This document shows positions 10,593 through 22,917 of a DNA stretch of 49,835 bases, one piece after another. Source of the DNA: Streptococcus phocae (GTDB lineage: Bacteria > Bacillota > Bacilli > Lactobacillales > Streptococcaceae). Location of the stretch: positions 1 to 49,835 of the forward strand of contig NZ_LHQM01000019.1 of NCBI RefSeq assembly GCF_001302265.1, written 5' to 3'. The position numbers were made by a program, and so were the translations under genes. The notes beneath the pieces are model-generated. The model searched no databases and had not been told where the DNA came from. It saw only the letters and a program-made list of their open reading frames with translations. Positions within the stretch are counted from its first letter, which is position 1. Each line of letters begins with the position of its first letter.

Positions 10593-13175
10593 TCATTCCT
10601 TTACTTTGATTGCCTGAGATAAACGTTTTTGCAGTATGCTGAACAAAATAATTCCAATAACTGAAACAATTAAACCCTGTTTAAAGCCATGCGGCACAAA
10701 GGTTAGTACCATTTTGCCTTTTCCTTTTGGGACATCAACTTTAACAAATCCGCCTTGAGCTTTACCCACCACGACCTTTTTACCATTTAACTTAGCCGTC
10801 CACCCTCTATCATATGGAATGGTAAAAATCATTGAGCTTTTCGAAGGTGCTGTGAGCTCACTCATTAATTTATTTTTATGACTAGTCACAGTGACTTTGT
10901 TTTTTGACAGGATGCGAATAGCAGATCGGTAATAATCTATTGACAGGCTGTAAAAATGAGGGGTGTCAAATGTGATGTGATGATTGTTTGGAAACATTAG
11001 CGTCACATCAACCGCCTCTCCTTGTTTAAAATAACCCAAATCAAAAAATGAAAAGACATTATCCGTTGTGTAGTGAGAAATCCGATTTCCGACACGAATA
11101 GACAGTTCTTTTGCATTATGATGAGAAAAGACAATGTTGGGAATGCTAACATACAATTGCTTATTGTCAGGAACGTTAACCCTGTAAGTAACCTTAACCA
11201 TCGGAGGTGTTTCCGTAGAGTGAGCAGATACCCGATTTTGGAATGACTGCTTCTCGGAAATGAGATTGGCTGACTCGTTTTGAAAATAAGAGTAGTTTTT
11301 ACCCGTTAATCGATTTAATAAATTGGTTTGATTGTCAAGCGTGTTTACAGATATATTGACATCTTTGTAAACACCCTCAGTAAGAACAGCTACAGGTAAG
11401 CTATAGCTGTTTTGGTAGACCTTTATTTGCTTTGAAGAATGTACCTTTTTAAACCCAAACTTATTAATGTCATCTTCACTTAAGTTATATCGTATCCCTA
11501 GTAAGCTATCCATAATTAGTGTATTGTTCTGATAACGAAGATTTAAATTCGTCCCACTTGAATAATAACCAAGTCTATCTAACAATCCACTTGATAGCCT
11601 GTTGCGTACTGATGAAAATTGTGACACCCCATTATAACCATATTTCATACTGTCGTTGCCAGTCTGCGGATGCATTCTCTCTGTCCTTATAAATTCATTT
11701 CCTTGAGTTGACAACCATTTGACAGATTTGTCAATATCTGTCAACTTTTCTTGATAACTCCTACGTGATGGAAATCCCCATTCTTGATGAATACCTGCAA
11801 CTTGGTAATAACTATTAATTCCAATTTCTAGTGTTGTCAAAAACACTGTAAATCCAATTAACCATAGCAGAGATTGGTTTGTTTCATGATGGATGAGTAA
11901 TAACGTGCCATAGGCAAGTAAAAATAATACCGTCAATAACAGAAAAGTTGGTTTTAAGAATGAATAGTTTTCAAAAACTAAATAAGGCAAGGATAAGAAT
12001 ACAGTTAAACAGGCTGTCACCTTTATTATAATTTTTTTCGTAAAATCTTTTTGCCGTGATAAGGCCTCACAAGCTAGAATAACAATAAGAGTCGAAAAAC
12101 TCCATGCATACCGATGCAAAAACATATTTGGCTCATGCATGCCTTGCCAAAATAAATCTAGTGGTTTTAAATAGAAGCTAGCAATAATAATCGCTAAAAA
12201 CATGCCATAGGCTACCCTTAATCTGACGCTAACTGTTTTTAGGTTAAAAAAGATTACTGCTAACATCAGGGGCAAAAGGCCCACATAAATCATTGCAAGG
12301 GCATTAAACTTTGTGGTGTCGTAAACTCCTATCGATAATTTGGCAAAAATATCCAAATAACCTGCCTGATTTGTCAATAATTGATTAACAGAACTCAACT
12401 TTTCACCATAAGAGGACAAATCAAAATAAACTGGTAGCAAAACAAAGGCACTAGTGAGGGTCGCTGCTATGGATACGGCTATAAAACGTGCAAAGATTGC
12501 TAAGCGCTGTCTCCAGGTCTCTAAAGCAACTAGATTAACGAGGCATAAGCCTAAAAGGAATAATGCTACCATATACCCAAAATAATAATTTTGCACGAAC
12601 AAAACACTTAATGTCAGGTAATAAAGCCTTATCTTCTTTTGAGTTATCAGACGATGCAACCCTAGCAAGATGACAGGCAATAGTATAAAAACATCTAGCC
12701 AGCTATTGAGCTCCATTTGGCTTGTTAAAAAACTCATCAGAGCATAGGAAATTGATAGCGACAATATCAAATAAGGTTTTATACTAGGGTAAATACGATG
12801 AAAAGAACAATAAGCTGATAAGCCAATAAAGCCAAATTTTAATAGGGTAAACAGATAAATGGCATCAGGCATTGTCTGCACATCAAAAAAATAAACAAAA
12901 GGAGATAGAAAACTTCCGAGGTAGTAGGGAATCAATACAAAAAAATCGAGTCCTAAACCACTTGTAAAGGTGTAAAAAAGACTATCTGACCCATGCATGA
13001 TTTGTCGCAAGGTTTGGGCAAAAATCACGTATTGATGAAATGCATCACTGGCTAAGATAGTTTTTTCACCATTAAACGAAATACCAAATTGTAGCAAGAC
13101 AATGAACATTATGATAACAGGAATGAAAAAACTACTAATTTCATATCTCTTATTCCAACCATTCATGTTTTTCAT
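10593..13175 (-). CDS. YfhO family multi-pass membrane protein
   Basis: The 860-residue protein has about a dozen hydrophobic segments in its first 450 residues, an extracytoplasmic domain of about 350 residues (from about 465 to 830, with GWTAKLNGKKVVVGKAQGGF near its end) and a final membrane helix near residue 835. This is the YfhO (DUF6541/GT-C-like) architecture. YfhO proteins of Firmicutes are linked to glycosylation of lipoteichoic acid or other surface polymers with lipid-linked sugars; for this copy that is family-level inference. The basic C-terminus (QKRLSQAIKVKE) is cytoplasmic. It lies alone, 80 bases downstream of the ABC-F gene, with terminators on both sides. Confidence 0.88.
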   Translation of the reverse strand: MKNMNGWNKRYEISSFFIPVIIMFIVLLQFGISFNGEKTILASDAFHQYVIFAQTLRQIMHGSDSLFYTFTSGLGLDFFVLIPYYLGSFLSPFVYFFDVQTMPDAIYLFTLLKFGFIGLSAYCSFHRIYPSIKPYLILSLSISYALMSFLTSQMELNSWLDVFILLPVILLGLHRLITQKKIRLYYLTLSVLFVQNYYFGYMVALFLLGLCLVNLVALETWRQRLAIFARFIAVSIAATLTSAFVLLPVYFDLSSYGEKLSSVNQLLTNQAGYLDIFAKLSIGVYDTTKFNALAMIYVGLLPLMLAVIFFNLKTVSVRLRVAYGMFLAIIIASFYLKPLDLFWQGMHEPNMFLHRYAWSFSTLIVILACEALSRQKDFTKKIIIKVTACLTVFLSLPYLVFENYSFLKPTFLLLTVLFLLAYGTLLLIHHETNQSLLWLIGFTVFLTTLEIGINSYYQVAGIHQEWGFPSRRSYQEKLTDIDKSVKWLSTQGNEFIRTERMHPQTGNDSMKYGYNGVSQFSSVRNRLSSGLLDRLGYYSSGTNLNLRYQNNTLIMDSLLGIRYNLSEDDINKFGFKKVHSSKQIKVYQNSYSLPVAVLTEGVYKDVNISVNTLDNQTNLLNRLTGKNYSYFQNESANLISEKQSFQNRVSAHSTETPPMVKVTYRVNVPDNKQLYVSIPNIVFSHHNAKELSIRVGNRISHYTTDNVFSFFDLGYFKQGEAVDVTLMFPNNHHITFDTPHFYSLSIDYYRSAIRILSKNKVTVTSHKNKLMSELTAPSKSSMIFTIPYDRGWTAKLNGKKVVVGKAQGGFVKVDVPKGKGKMVLTFVPHGFKQGLIVSVIGIILFSILQKRLSQAIKVKE

Positions 13176-13202
13176 AGCAACATCTCTTTCTCTAAAGGAC
13201 TA

Positions 13203-13238
13203 CAAAAGAGGGCTTTGAAGAAATTCTTCTTAGCCCTC
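13203..13238 (-). terminator. Terminator after the ABC-F gene
   Basis: On the minus strand GAGGGCT/AGCCCTC encloses an inner AAGAA/TTCTT stem and is followed by TTTTG. Confidence 0.8.
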
Positions 13239-13255
13239 CATCTTTATTTAAACTG

Positions 13256-14875
13256 TTATTTCCAAAGTTGAGCAACTTTAGCCTGAACTTCAGCGTTTTC
13301 AAGAAACTCATCATAAGTCTCGTCAATACGGTCAATCACACCATTTTTAGAAATCACAACAATATGATTAGCAATGGTTTGAATAAACTCATGGTCATGA
13401 CTGGCAAAAATAACTGACTCTTTAAAGTCTTTGATACCATCGTTCAAACTTGAAATAGATTCCAAGTCTAAGTGATTCGTTGGATCGTCTAAAATTAAGA
13501 CGTTTGATTTCAACAGCATTAGCTTAGATAGCATCACTCGAACTTTTTCGCCACCTGATAAAACATTGACAGATTTTTTGACATCATCTCCTGAAAATAA
13601 CATCCGTCCCAAAAAACCACGTAAGAAAGTATCGTCGTCTTCACCTTTAGATGCAAACTGACGGAGCCATTCTAAAATAGGTTCATCGGTTGCAAAATCA
13701 CGCGAATTATCTTTTGGAAGATAAGAACGGCTAGTTGTAACGCCCCACTTGATGGTTCCTTCATACTCAATATCATCAGCTAGAGCACGTATCAAAGCTG
13801 TTGTTTGAATGTCGTTTTGACCGATGATAGCAGTCTTGTCACCTGGACGTAAAATAAAACTAATGTTATCTAGAATCTTTTCACCATCAATGGTTACCGA
13901 TAAATTCTCAACAGATAGCAAGTCATTTCCCATTTCACGCTCAGCTTTAAAGTTGATGAATGGGTACTTACGGCTAGAAGGTACAATTTCCTCTAGTTCA
14001 ATTTTTTCAAGCATCTTTTTACGTGATGTTGCTTGTTTTGATTTAGAGGCATTGGCAGAAAAGCGCGCCACAAACTCTTGCAATTCTTTAATTTTTTCTT
14101 CTGCTTTGGCATTACGATCTGATTGGAGACGTGCTGCTAATTCAGATGATTGTTTCCAGAAATCATAGTTCCCAACAAAAAGCTTGATTTTTCCAAAGTC
14201 CAAATCAGCCATATGGGTACACACTTTATTCAAAAAGTGACGGTCATGAGAGACAACAATGACTGTGTTTTCAAAATCAATCAAGAAATCTTCTAGCCAT
14301 GAAATAGATTGAATATCAAGACCATTGGTTGGCTCATCAAGTAAGAGAACATCTGGCTTACCAAACAAAGCCTTAGCCAAAAGAACTTTAACCTTGTCCC
14401 CGTTCGCTAACTCGCTCATTGACTGATAGTGTAATTCCTCAGGAATATTTAAGTTTTGTAGCAATTGAGAAGCTTCACTTTCTGCTTCCCAGCCACCAAG
14501 TTCGGCAAATGTTCCCTCTAACTCAGCTGCACGAACACCATCTTCTTCGGAAAAATCTTCCTTCATATAAATAGCATCTTTTTCTTTCATGATGTTGTAA
14601 AGTTGTTCATTTCCCATGATAACAACATCAATGGCGCTTTCTTTATCATAATCATAGTGATTTTGACGTAAAACAGACAATCGTTCATCTGGTCCTAAAG
14701 AAATGTGACCTGTTGAAGGTTCGATATCTCCTGCTAGGATTTTTAAAAAGGTAGATTTTCCAGCTCCGTTGGCACCAATTAAGCCATACGTGTTACCAGC
14801 TGTAAATTTAATATTAACTTCATCAAAAAGTTTGCGGTCGCTAAAACGTAGCGATACATCAGAAACTGTTAGCAA
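13256..14875 (-). CDS. ABC-F family ATPase (YbiT/YkpA type)
   Basis: The 539-residue soluble protein has two ATP-binding domains joined by a charged linker at about residues 240-310, the ABC-F design of ribosome-acting ATPases with no membrane part. The start is TTG at 14875, five to six bases after GAGGTG. Domain 1 has a canonical Walker A (GANGAGKST near 36) and Walker B (LLLDEPTNGLD) but its signature is LANGD rather than LSGGE. Domain 2 has a canonical signature (LSGGEKVRV) but its Walker A reads GQNDIQTT without the P-loop Lys, and Walker B is ILDDPTNHLD. One composite ATP site should thus be intact and the other degenerate. The protein lacks an obvious antibiotic-resistance-type long linker. 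The exact ribosomal role is unknown. Confidence 0.92.
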   Translation of the reverse strand: MLTVSDVSLRFSDRKLFDEVNIKFTAGNTYGLIGANGAGKSTFLKILAGDIEPSTGHISLGPDERLSVLRQNHYDYDKESAIDVVIMGNEQLYNIMKEKDAIYMKEDFSEEDGVRAAELEGTFAELGGWEAESEASQLLQNLNIPEELHYQSMSELANGDKVKVLLAKALFGKPDVLLLDEPTNGLDIQSISWLEDFLIDFENTVIVVSHDRHFLNKVCTHMADLDFGKIKLFVGNYDFWKQSSELAARLQSDRNAKAEEKIKELQEFVARFSANASKSKQATSRKKMLEKIELEEIVPSSRKYPFINFKAEREMGNDLLSVENLSVTIDGEKILDNISFILRPGDKTAIIGQNDIQTTALIRALADDIEYEGTIKWGVTTSRSYLPKDNSRDFATDEPILEWLRQFASKGEDDDTFLRGFLGRMLFSGDDVKKSVNVLSGGEKVRVMLSKLMLLKSNVLILDDPTNHLDLESISSLNDGIKDFKESVIFASHDHEFIQTIANHIVVISKNGVIDRIDETYDEFLENAEVQAKVAQLWK

Positions 14876-14914
14876 TTTTTCACCTCATCTTATTTCTCTA
14901 ACCTTCATTGTAAC

Positions 14915-14952
14915 TAAAACTATCCCTTTTTTCAATTAGAAAGGGAAATAGT
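14915..14952 (-). terminator. Terminator between YitT gene and ABC-F gene
   Basis: The arms ACTATCCCTTT and AAAGGGAAATAGT pair with one extra A around TTTCAATTAG; the minus strand continues with TTTTAG. It lies one base past the YitT stop. Confidence 0.7.
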
Positions 14953-14953
14953 A

Positions 14954-15823
14954 TTACATTGGCAAGAGAATATCTTCGTCCTCGCCTTTATATTGTTTTG
15001 TAATGCTAAATCCGCGACCGATAACTTCTGCAGCGGGCATCACCACAACAAAAGCTGTGTCATCAATTTCTAAAATCTTTTCTTGCAAAGCAGGCAGCTC
15101 GTGGCTAGAGACCACAACCATTAGCATAACCTTGTCTGAAGTGGTGTAGCCACCTTTTATAGGGACTTTTGTCACTCCACGCTGAGTAACGGTGGTCACA
15201 TAGTCTTTTATAGCCTGGTATTCTCTTGAAATAATCATGACATTCTTTGAAGAATCAAAGCCATTTTCCATAATGCTAATCACGTATCCAATAACCAATA
15301 GCGCAATGGTTGAGTACATAACATCATCAGGTGACAAGGCCATTAATCCTGTCAAAACACTAATGCCATCAACAATTGTCATGGCAACTCCCAATGATAA
15401 AGGAGAATACTTGTGAAGAATTTGGGTCAAAATACCAGTTCCCCCTGTTGAAGAATTCCCCCAAAATACCAAACCTAAGCCAATGCCACAAATAATCCCA
15501 CCAAAAATAGCTGCTAATAATTGGTTGTGCGTCAGCGTAGGAAATTGATTGGTTAAGCGAATGGCTATCGGATAAATCCAAGAACCATAAATGGTTTTGA
15601 CAAGGTTTTGCTTGCCCAAAAAAAAGTAACACAACAACAATAAGGGAATATTACTCAGCATTAAAAAAAGTGATGGACTGATCCCAAATAGGGCTTTTGC
15701 CACTACCGAAATTCCTACCATACCACCTGATGCTATGTTATTGTCTACAAACATTGTGTTAAACCCAATAGCTGTAATAAAAGAGCCAATGGTTACAAGA
15801 AGGATATCCTTCACTTTTTTCAT
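14954..15823 (-). CDS. YitT family membrane protein (DUF161/DUF2179)
   Basis: The 289-residue protein has about five membrane helices in its first 190 residues (from ILLVTIGSFITAIGFNTMFV) with the family motif NNIASGGMVGISVV near residues 28-41 and GNSSTGGTGIL near 125. The soluble C-terminal DUF2179 domain (about 205-285) contains TLxTQRGVTKVPIKGGY-like sequence and DDTAFVVVMPAAEVIGRGF. No transport substrate is established for the family. A strong TAGGAGG ribosome-binding site precedes the ATG. The gene diverges from trpS; a minus-strand promoter with TTGACG and GATAAT (18-base spacing) is visible at about 15862-15891. Confidence 0.88.
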   Translation of the reverse strand: MKKVKDILLVTIGSFITAIGFNTMFVDNNIASGGMVGISVVAKALFGISPSLFLMLSNIPLLLLCYFFLGKQNLVKTIYGSWIYPIAIRLTNQFPTLTHNQLLAAIFGGIICGIGLGLVFWGNSSTGGTGILTQILHKYSPLSLGVAMTIVDGISVLTGLMALSPDDVMYSTIALLVIGYVISIMENGFDSSKNVMIISREYQAIKDYVTTVTQRGVTKVPIKGGYTTSDKVMLMVVVSSHELPALQEKILEIDDTAFVVVMPAAEVIGRGFSITKQYKGEDEDILLPM

Positions 15824-15922
15824 ACGTTTTTCCTCCTATTATTAATATTGAAAATAGTAGCCTCATTATCTCGCAAAAAGGTTATCAGCGTCAAGCTTTA
15901 TTTTGTCAAAATATGGAGGAAC

Positions 15923-15951
15923 TTGACAAAAATAGCAAATTTTAATAGAAT
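15923..15951 (+). promoter_or_regulatory. Promoter of the trpS T-box leader
   Basis: TTGACA (15923-15928), 17 bases, TAGAAT (15946-15951). Transcription would start near 15958. Confidence 0.8.
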
Positions 15952-15957
15952 AACCCT

Positions 15958-17260
<1,303 letters not shown>

Positions 17261-17264
17261 TCCT

Positions 17265-17295
17265 AACACCAAGTGATATCACTTGGTGTTTTTTT
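17265..17295 (+). terminator. Terminator after trpS
   Basis: AACACCAAGTGATATCACTTGGTGTT is a perfect 26-bp palindrome followed by TTTTT, just past the stop codon. Confidence 0.88.
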
Positions 17296-17342
17296 GCTAA
17301 CCTAAGTAGGTAAAAATCAATACTAAGACTGATAAAAATAAT

Positions 17343-18924
<1,582 letters not shown>

Positions 18925-18960
18925 TCATTTTAATTATTACGATAAACAAAAACTAAGAAA

Positions 18961-18993
18961 AATGAACTATGCCTTGGAGCTAGTTCATTTTTT
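18961..18993 (+). terminator. Terminator after guaB
   Basis: AATGAACTA and TAGTTCATT form a perfect 9-bp stem around TGCCTTGGAGC, followed by TTTT. Confidence 0.88.
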
Positions 18994-19023
18994 CATTAGT
19001 CCTTATATTTTTAGTTTATCTTA

Positions 19024-19052
19024 TTGTTTTTTTGTATTAAATAAGCTATAAT
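19024..19052 (+). promoter_or_regulatory. Promoter of the GRP-type permease
   Basis: TTGTTT (19024-19029), 17 bases, perfect TATAAT (19047-19052). TGAAAGCACTTTTA just downstream (19064-19077) resembles a catabolite-response element with two mismatches, which would suit a sugar permease, but the match is weak. Confidence 0.6.
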
Positions 19053-19119
19053 GAGTTTTCATGTGAAAGCACTTTTATATAGATTAATAATATCAACTTA
19101 GAATAAAGGAGAGATCATT

Positions 19120-19983
19120 TTGGAAGGTATTTTATATGCACTAGTCCCTATGTTTGCATGGGGCAGTATCGGCTTTGTTAGTAATAAAATTGGAGGAAAA
19201 CCCTCTCAACAAACCTTTGGGATGACCTTGGGAGCCTTGGTTTTTGCTCTTGCTGTATGGTTAGTTGTTCGTCCTGACATGTCAGCAAGTCTCTGGATTT
19301 TCGGAATTCTGGGAGGAATCTTGTGGTCAATCGGTCAGACGGGACAGTTTCACGCCATGCAATATATGGGAGTATCTGTAGCAAACCCTCTATCAAGTGG
19401 CTCACAATTGGTTTTGGGCAGTTTAATTGGGGTCTTGGTTTTCCATGAATGGACAAAACCTGTTCAATTTGTCATTGGGACACTAGCTATCTTACTGCTT
19501 ATTGTCGGATTTTATTTTTCAAGCAAACAAGATAGTTCTGAGGAACGCAACAATCACTTGCCACATTTTTCAAAAGGTTTTGTATCATTAACGTATTCAA
19601 CTATTGGATATGTCATGTATGCTGTGCTTTTTAATAACATCATGAAGTTTGATGTTTTATCTGTTATCTTACCGATGGCGGTAGGGATGGTGCTTGGAGC
19701 TACTATGTTCATGTCTTTCAAAGTGTCGTTTGACCAATACGTGATTAAAAACATCAGCGTTGGGTTGCTTTGGGGAATTGGAAATATCTTTATGCTTCTA
19801 GCAGCAGCAAAAGCAGGATTAGCTATTGCCTTTAGTTTCTCACAATTAGGTGCTATCATTTCTATCATTGGAGGCATCTTGTTCTTAGGTGAGACTAAGA
19901 CAAAAAAAGAAATGCGTTGGGTCATTATCGGAATCAGTTGCTTTGTTGTTGGTGCTGTCTTATTAGGAATCGTCAAATCATAA
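19120..19983 (+). CDS. GRP/GlcU-type sugar uptake permease (drug/metabolite transporter superfamily)
   Basis: The 287-residue protein has about ten membrane helices and the features of the glucose/ribose porter family: ALVPMFAWGSIGFVSNKIGG at residues 6-25, GILGGILWSIGQTGQFHAMQYMGVSVANPLSSGSQ-like sequence in the middle, and ISIIGGILFLGETKTKKEM near the end. Family members take up glucose, ribose or related sugars by proton symport; the substrate here is inferred. It starts with TTG at 19120, behind AAAGGAGAG. It has its own promoter and shares a bidirectional terminator with the convergent recF. Confidence 0.87.
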   Translation: MEGILYALVPMFAWGSIGFVSNKIGGKPSQQTFGMTLGALVFALAVWLVVRPDMSASLWIFGILGGILWSIGQTGQFHAMQYMGVSVANPLSSGSQLVLGSLIGVLVFHEWTKPVQFVIGTLAILLLIVGFYFSSKQDSSEERNNHLPHFSKGFVSLTYSTIGYVMYAVLFNNIMKFDVLSVILPMAVGMVLGATMFMSFKVSFDQYVIKNISVGLLWGIGNIFMLLAAAKAGLAIAFSFSQLGAIISIIGGILFLGETKTKKEMRWVIIGISCFVVGAVLLGIVKS

Positions 19984-20002
19984 TTAGCAACCTCATACTT
20001 AA

Positions 20003-20037
20003 TCAAAAAGAAGTCCATACATGGACTTCTTTTTTTA
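20003..20037. terminator. Bidirectional terminator between the permease and recF
   Basis: AAGAAGTCCAT/ATGGACTTCTT form a stem followed by seven T on the plus strand and by TTTTT on the minus strand, so it serves both convergent genes. Confidence 0.88.
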
Positions 20038-20048
20038 ATCTATTAACA

Positions 20049-21146
20049 CTACTGGTCTGAGGTGATGCTTCCATTATCAACCTTAAAAATAGTAATCGTA
20101 TCCGGGAGCTGAGACAGATGCTCTACACTAGTTGTGGTAATAAATGTCTGAACTTGCTCTTTGATTACTGTTTCTAGCAACTTGGTTTGCCGTGTATTAT
20201 CCAACTCACTCATGACATCATCCAGTAATAAAATAGGATTGTCTCCTGTTAAGGTTTTCATGAGGCTAACCTCTGCCATTTTCAAGGATAAAATTAAGCT
20301 TCGGTGCTGACCTTGGCTAGCAAAATCAGCATTCATCCCATTGATACAAAACAACAAATCATCTCGATGTGGTCCAACACTTGTATTTTTTCTTAGAAAA
20401 TCTTTTTGCTGATTGTTTTCAAGCTGTTTCATAAAACAATCATAAATAGTTGAATCGTTATCAACTAAAACAGATGACTGATAGATGACAGACAGCGTCT
20501 CAAGCCCGTTAGAGATGGCTTGATGATGTTTGTTAGCTTCTGTTTCCAATGACTTGATAAAATCTATTCGGTGTTGCATTACTCGACTACCGTAATGAGC
20601 TAGCTGTTCGTCTAGAACAGACAAAAAAGCACGGTCTATGTGCTGAGAGCTTTTTAAATAAGCATTGCGCTGCTTCAAAACATGATTGTATTGGGACAAA
20701 TCAGATAGATACACGGGTTTTATCTGGCCAAGATCAATATCAATAAATTTTCGCCTCAAGCTAGGGGCACCTTTGACCAACTGTAAATCTTCTGGTGCAA
20801 ATAAAACAACCATCATCGATCCAACGTAATCTGATAATCTAGCTTGCTTAAGTCCATTTATCTTGGTTACCCGTCCCTGGGGCGATAGCGATATGCTTAA
20901 TTGAAGCGTCCCACTACGTCTATTGGCAGTTCCAGATATTGAAAAAGACTTTTCATTGAAGTGAATCAACTCCTTGTCAGATTTTGTCCGATGACTCTTT
21001 GTCAACGATAACACGTAAATAGCTTCTAAAAAATTGGTTTTGCCTTGTGCATTATTGCCAACAAAAACATTTAAACCTGGTGAAAATGTCGCAGAAATTT
21101 GCGTATAATTGCGGTAGTGGTTTAAATCTAGGGTTTTAAGCCACAT
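20049..21146 (-). CDS. recF: DNA replication and repair protein RecF
   Basis: The 365-residue ATPase binds gapped DNA and helps RecOR load RecA. Walker A is [14 protein letters not shown] near residue 33, the ABC-type signature region has [18 protein letters not shown] and Walker B is [13 protein letters not shown] start at MWLKTLDL, one base after the yaaA stop and seven after GGGGA; the frame runs 14 codons further up inside yaaA. yaaA-recF order is conserved in Firmicutes, but here the pair lies about 11 kb from dnaN and on the other side of oriC, unlike Bacillus dnaA-dnaN-yaaA-recF. Confidence 0.96.
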   Translation of the reverse strand: MWLKTLDLNHYRNYTQISATFSPGLNVFVGNNAQGKTNFLEAIYVLSLTKSHRTKSDKELIHFNEKSFSISGTANRRSGTLQLSISLSPQGRVTKINGLKQARLSDYVGSMMVVLFAPEDLQLVKGAPSLRRKFIDIDLGQIKPVYLSDLSQYNHVLKQRNAYLKSSQHIDRAFLSVLDEQLAHYGSRVMQHRIDFIKSLETEANKHHQAISNGLETLSVIYQSSVLVDNDSTIYDCFMKQLENNQQKDFLRKNTSVGPHRDDLLFCINGMNADFASQGQHRSLILSLKMAEVSLMKTLTGDNPILLLDDVMSELDNTRQTKLLETVIKEQVQTFITTTSVEHLSQLPDTITIFKVDNGSITSDQ

Positions 21147-21147
21147 A

Positions 21148-21531
21148 TCATATCCCCGGGAAACGAATTGGTTTTTTGCTGTTAGCATGACCCTTTGCTA
21201 CATTTGGTTTAGATGTGTTTTTTTGCTGTTTTGTTTTTTGATTCATCTGTTTAACCAGCGCAGCGACACGCTCTTTTTCCGCAAGCTCTATCGCATAGGC
21301 CTCTTTTTCTTCTAAACAAGGTTCCACAATCTTAATTTCAAGTTGCTGAGACGGTATGCTGACCACATCGTCAATTCTTATTTTCTTTCCCCGACGTTTT
21401 TCATCTTCGCCGTTGAATAGTACTGTGGTATTGGCTAAAAAATTCTTAATAGCCCCCCCACTTTGGATAATGCCTAATTCTTTTAACAAGGCTTGTAATG
21501 TAATAAATTCTGTAAACAATTTATATTCCAT
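21148..21531 (-). CDS. yaaA: S4-domain RNA-binding protein YaaA
   Basis: The 127-residue protein begins [18 protein letters not shown], behind GGGAGA. The S4-like domain is at about residues 10-75: [21 protein letters not shown] then [16 protein letters not shown] sequence ([16 protein letters not shown]). In Bacillus the homologue (also called RlbA) is linked to ribosome assembly. The C-terminal third is Lys/Gln-rich and low complexity ([15 protein letters not shown]), longer than in the roughly 70-residue Bacillus protein. It is coupled to recF. Confidence 0.87.
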   Translation of the reverse strand: MEYKLFTEFITLQALLKELGIIQSGGAIKNFLANTTVLFNGEDEKRRGKKIRIDDVVSIPSQQLEIKIVEPCLEEKEAYAIELAEKERVAALVKQMNQKTKQQKNTSKPNVAKGHANSKKPIRFPGI

Positions 21532-21671
21532 AATTAATCTCCCGTTTGTCATTCAAATCATTATAGCATAAAATGCAATCAAAGATAATGCTGAGCTAAA
21601 GTTATCATTAAACTAACTTCGATAAAAATGGTATAATCGTAAAGACTATACTATATCATTAAGGAAGTAAT

Positions 21672-22916
21672 ATGGAAATTATTCAGGGAGTTCAGCTTCA
21701 TCTGATAAAAACAAAAAAATTCAAAACCAATCAAATCACTCTTCGTTTTTCTGGTGACTTGACTCGAAAAACAGTCGCAAAACGTGTCTTAGTAGCTCAA
21801 ATGTTAGCAACTGCAAATGAAGCTTATCCCACAGCCAAACAATTTAGAGAAAAATTAGCCCAATTATATGGTGCTAGCCTGTCAACTAATGTGTCAACTA
21901 AAGGGTTGGTCCATATCGTTGATATTGACATCACTTTTATCCAAGATCAGTACGCCTTTCAAGGCGAAAAAGTCCTAGATGAGGTCATTCAGTTTCTCAA
22001 AGAAATGCTTTTTTCTCCTTTACTGTCTGTTGCACAATACCAACCAAAAGTATTTGATTTGGAAAAAACAAATTTGATTAACTATGTTGAATCTGATAAA
22101 GAAGATTCCTTTTATTACAGTGCTCTTCAAACAAAAAAACAATTTTATCAGCATGAAGACCTACAGATTTCAAAATATGGAAGTCCTGAATTAATTGGTC
22201 GAGAAACCGCCTATACCAGCTATCAAGAATTCCATAAAATGCTCAATGAAGATCGCATTGACATTTTTGTTCTGGGAGATTTTGATGACTACCGTATCGT
22301 CCAATTACTGCACCAGTTTCCTTTTGAAAAGCGTGAAAAATCATTAACCTTTTTCTACACGCAAATGGCAACTAATATTATTAAAGAAAGCATGGAGCAA
22401 AAGGCCATCAATCAATCCATTTTGGAGTTGGCTTATCATTTTCCAATAACTTTCGGCGAAAAAGACTACTATTCCCTGGTACTTTTGAATGGTTTGCTTG
22501 GTTCTTTTTCACACTCCTTATTATTTACAACCATTCGTGAAAAAGAAGGACTCGCTTATAATATTGGCTGTCGCTTTGATGTTTACACCGGATTATTTGA
22601 AATCTACGCTGGCATAGATGGACAACACAGGACAAAAACCTTACAACTAATTACAAAGGAGCTGACCGCAATCAAATTAGGTCGCTTTTCAAGCAATCTC
22701 ATCACAAAAACAAAGCGAATGTTGCAGCATAATGCCTTGCTTTCCGAAGACTTTTGTAAATCTCTCATTGACATAGAATACATGAAAACTTACATTGATC
22801 CCTCTTATTCTTTAGAAAAATGGATTGACGAGATTGACAAGATTAGTAAGTCAGACATTATGAAAGTCGCTCATTTACTAAAACTTCAGACGGTATATTT
22901 CTTGGAAGGGAACTAA
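21672..22916 (+). CDS. M16 family peptidase homologue without the zinc motif (YmfF/YlmF type)
   Basis: The 414-residue protein has the two-lobed M16 fold (REKLAQLYGASLSTNVSTKG near residue 65; REKEGLAYNIGCRFDVYTG near residue 290) but no HxxEH zinc site, so it should be the inactive partner. The next gene, one base further, encodes the member with HFLEH. M16 proteins commonly form such active/inactive pairs. The natural substrate is unknown. It opens the plus-strand train to ecfT, behind GGAAG at the start codon. Confidence 0.85.
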   Translation: MEIIQGVQLHLIKTKKFKTNQITLRFSGDLTRKTVAKRVLVAQMLATANEAYPTAKQFREKLAQLYGASLSTNVSTKGLVHIVDIDITFIQDQYAFQGEKVLDEVIQFLKEMLFSPLLSVAQYQPKVFDLEKTNLINYVESDKEDSFYYSALQTKKQFYQHEDLQISKYGSPELIGRETAYTSYQEFHKMLNEDRIDIFVLGDFDDYRIVQLLHQFPFEKREKSLTFFYTQMATNIIKESMEQKAINQSILELAYHFPITFGEKDYYSLVLLNGLLGSFSHSLLFTTIREKEGLAYNIGCRFDVYTGLFEIYAGIDGQHRTKTLQLITKELTAIKLGRFSSNLITKTKRMLQHNALLSEDFCKSLIDIEYMKTYIDPSYSLEKWIDEIDKISKSDIMKVAHLLKLQTVYFLEGN

Positions 22917-22917
22917 C

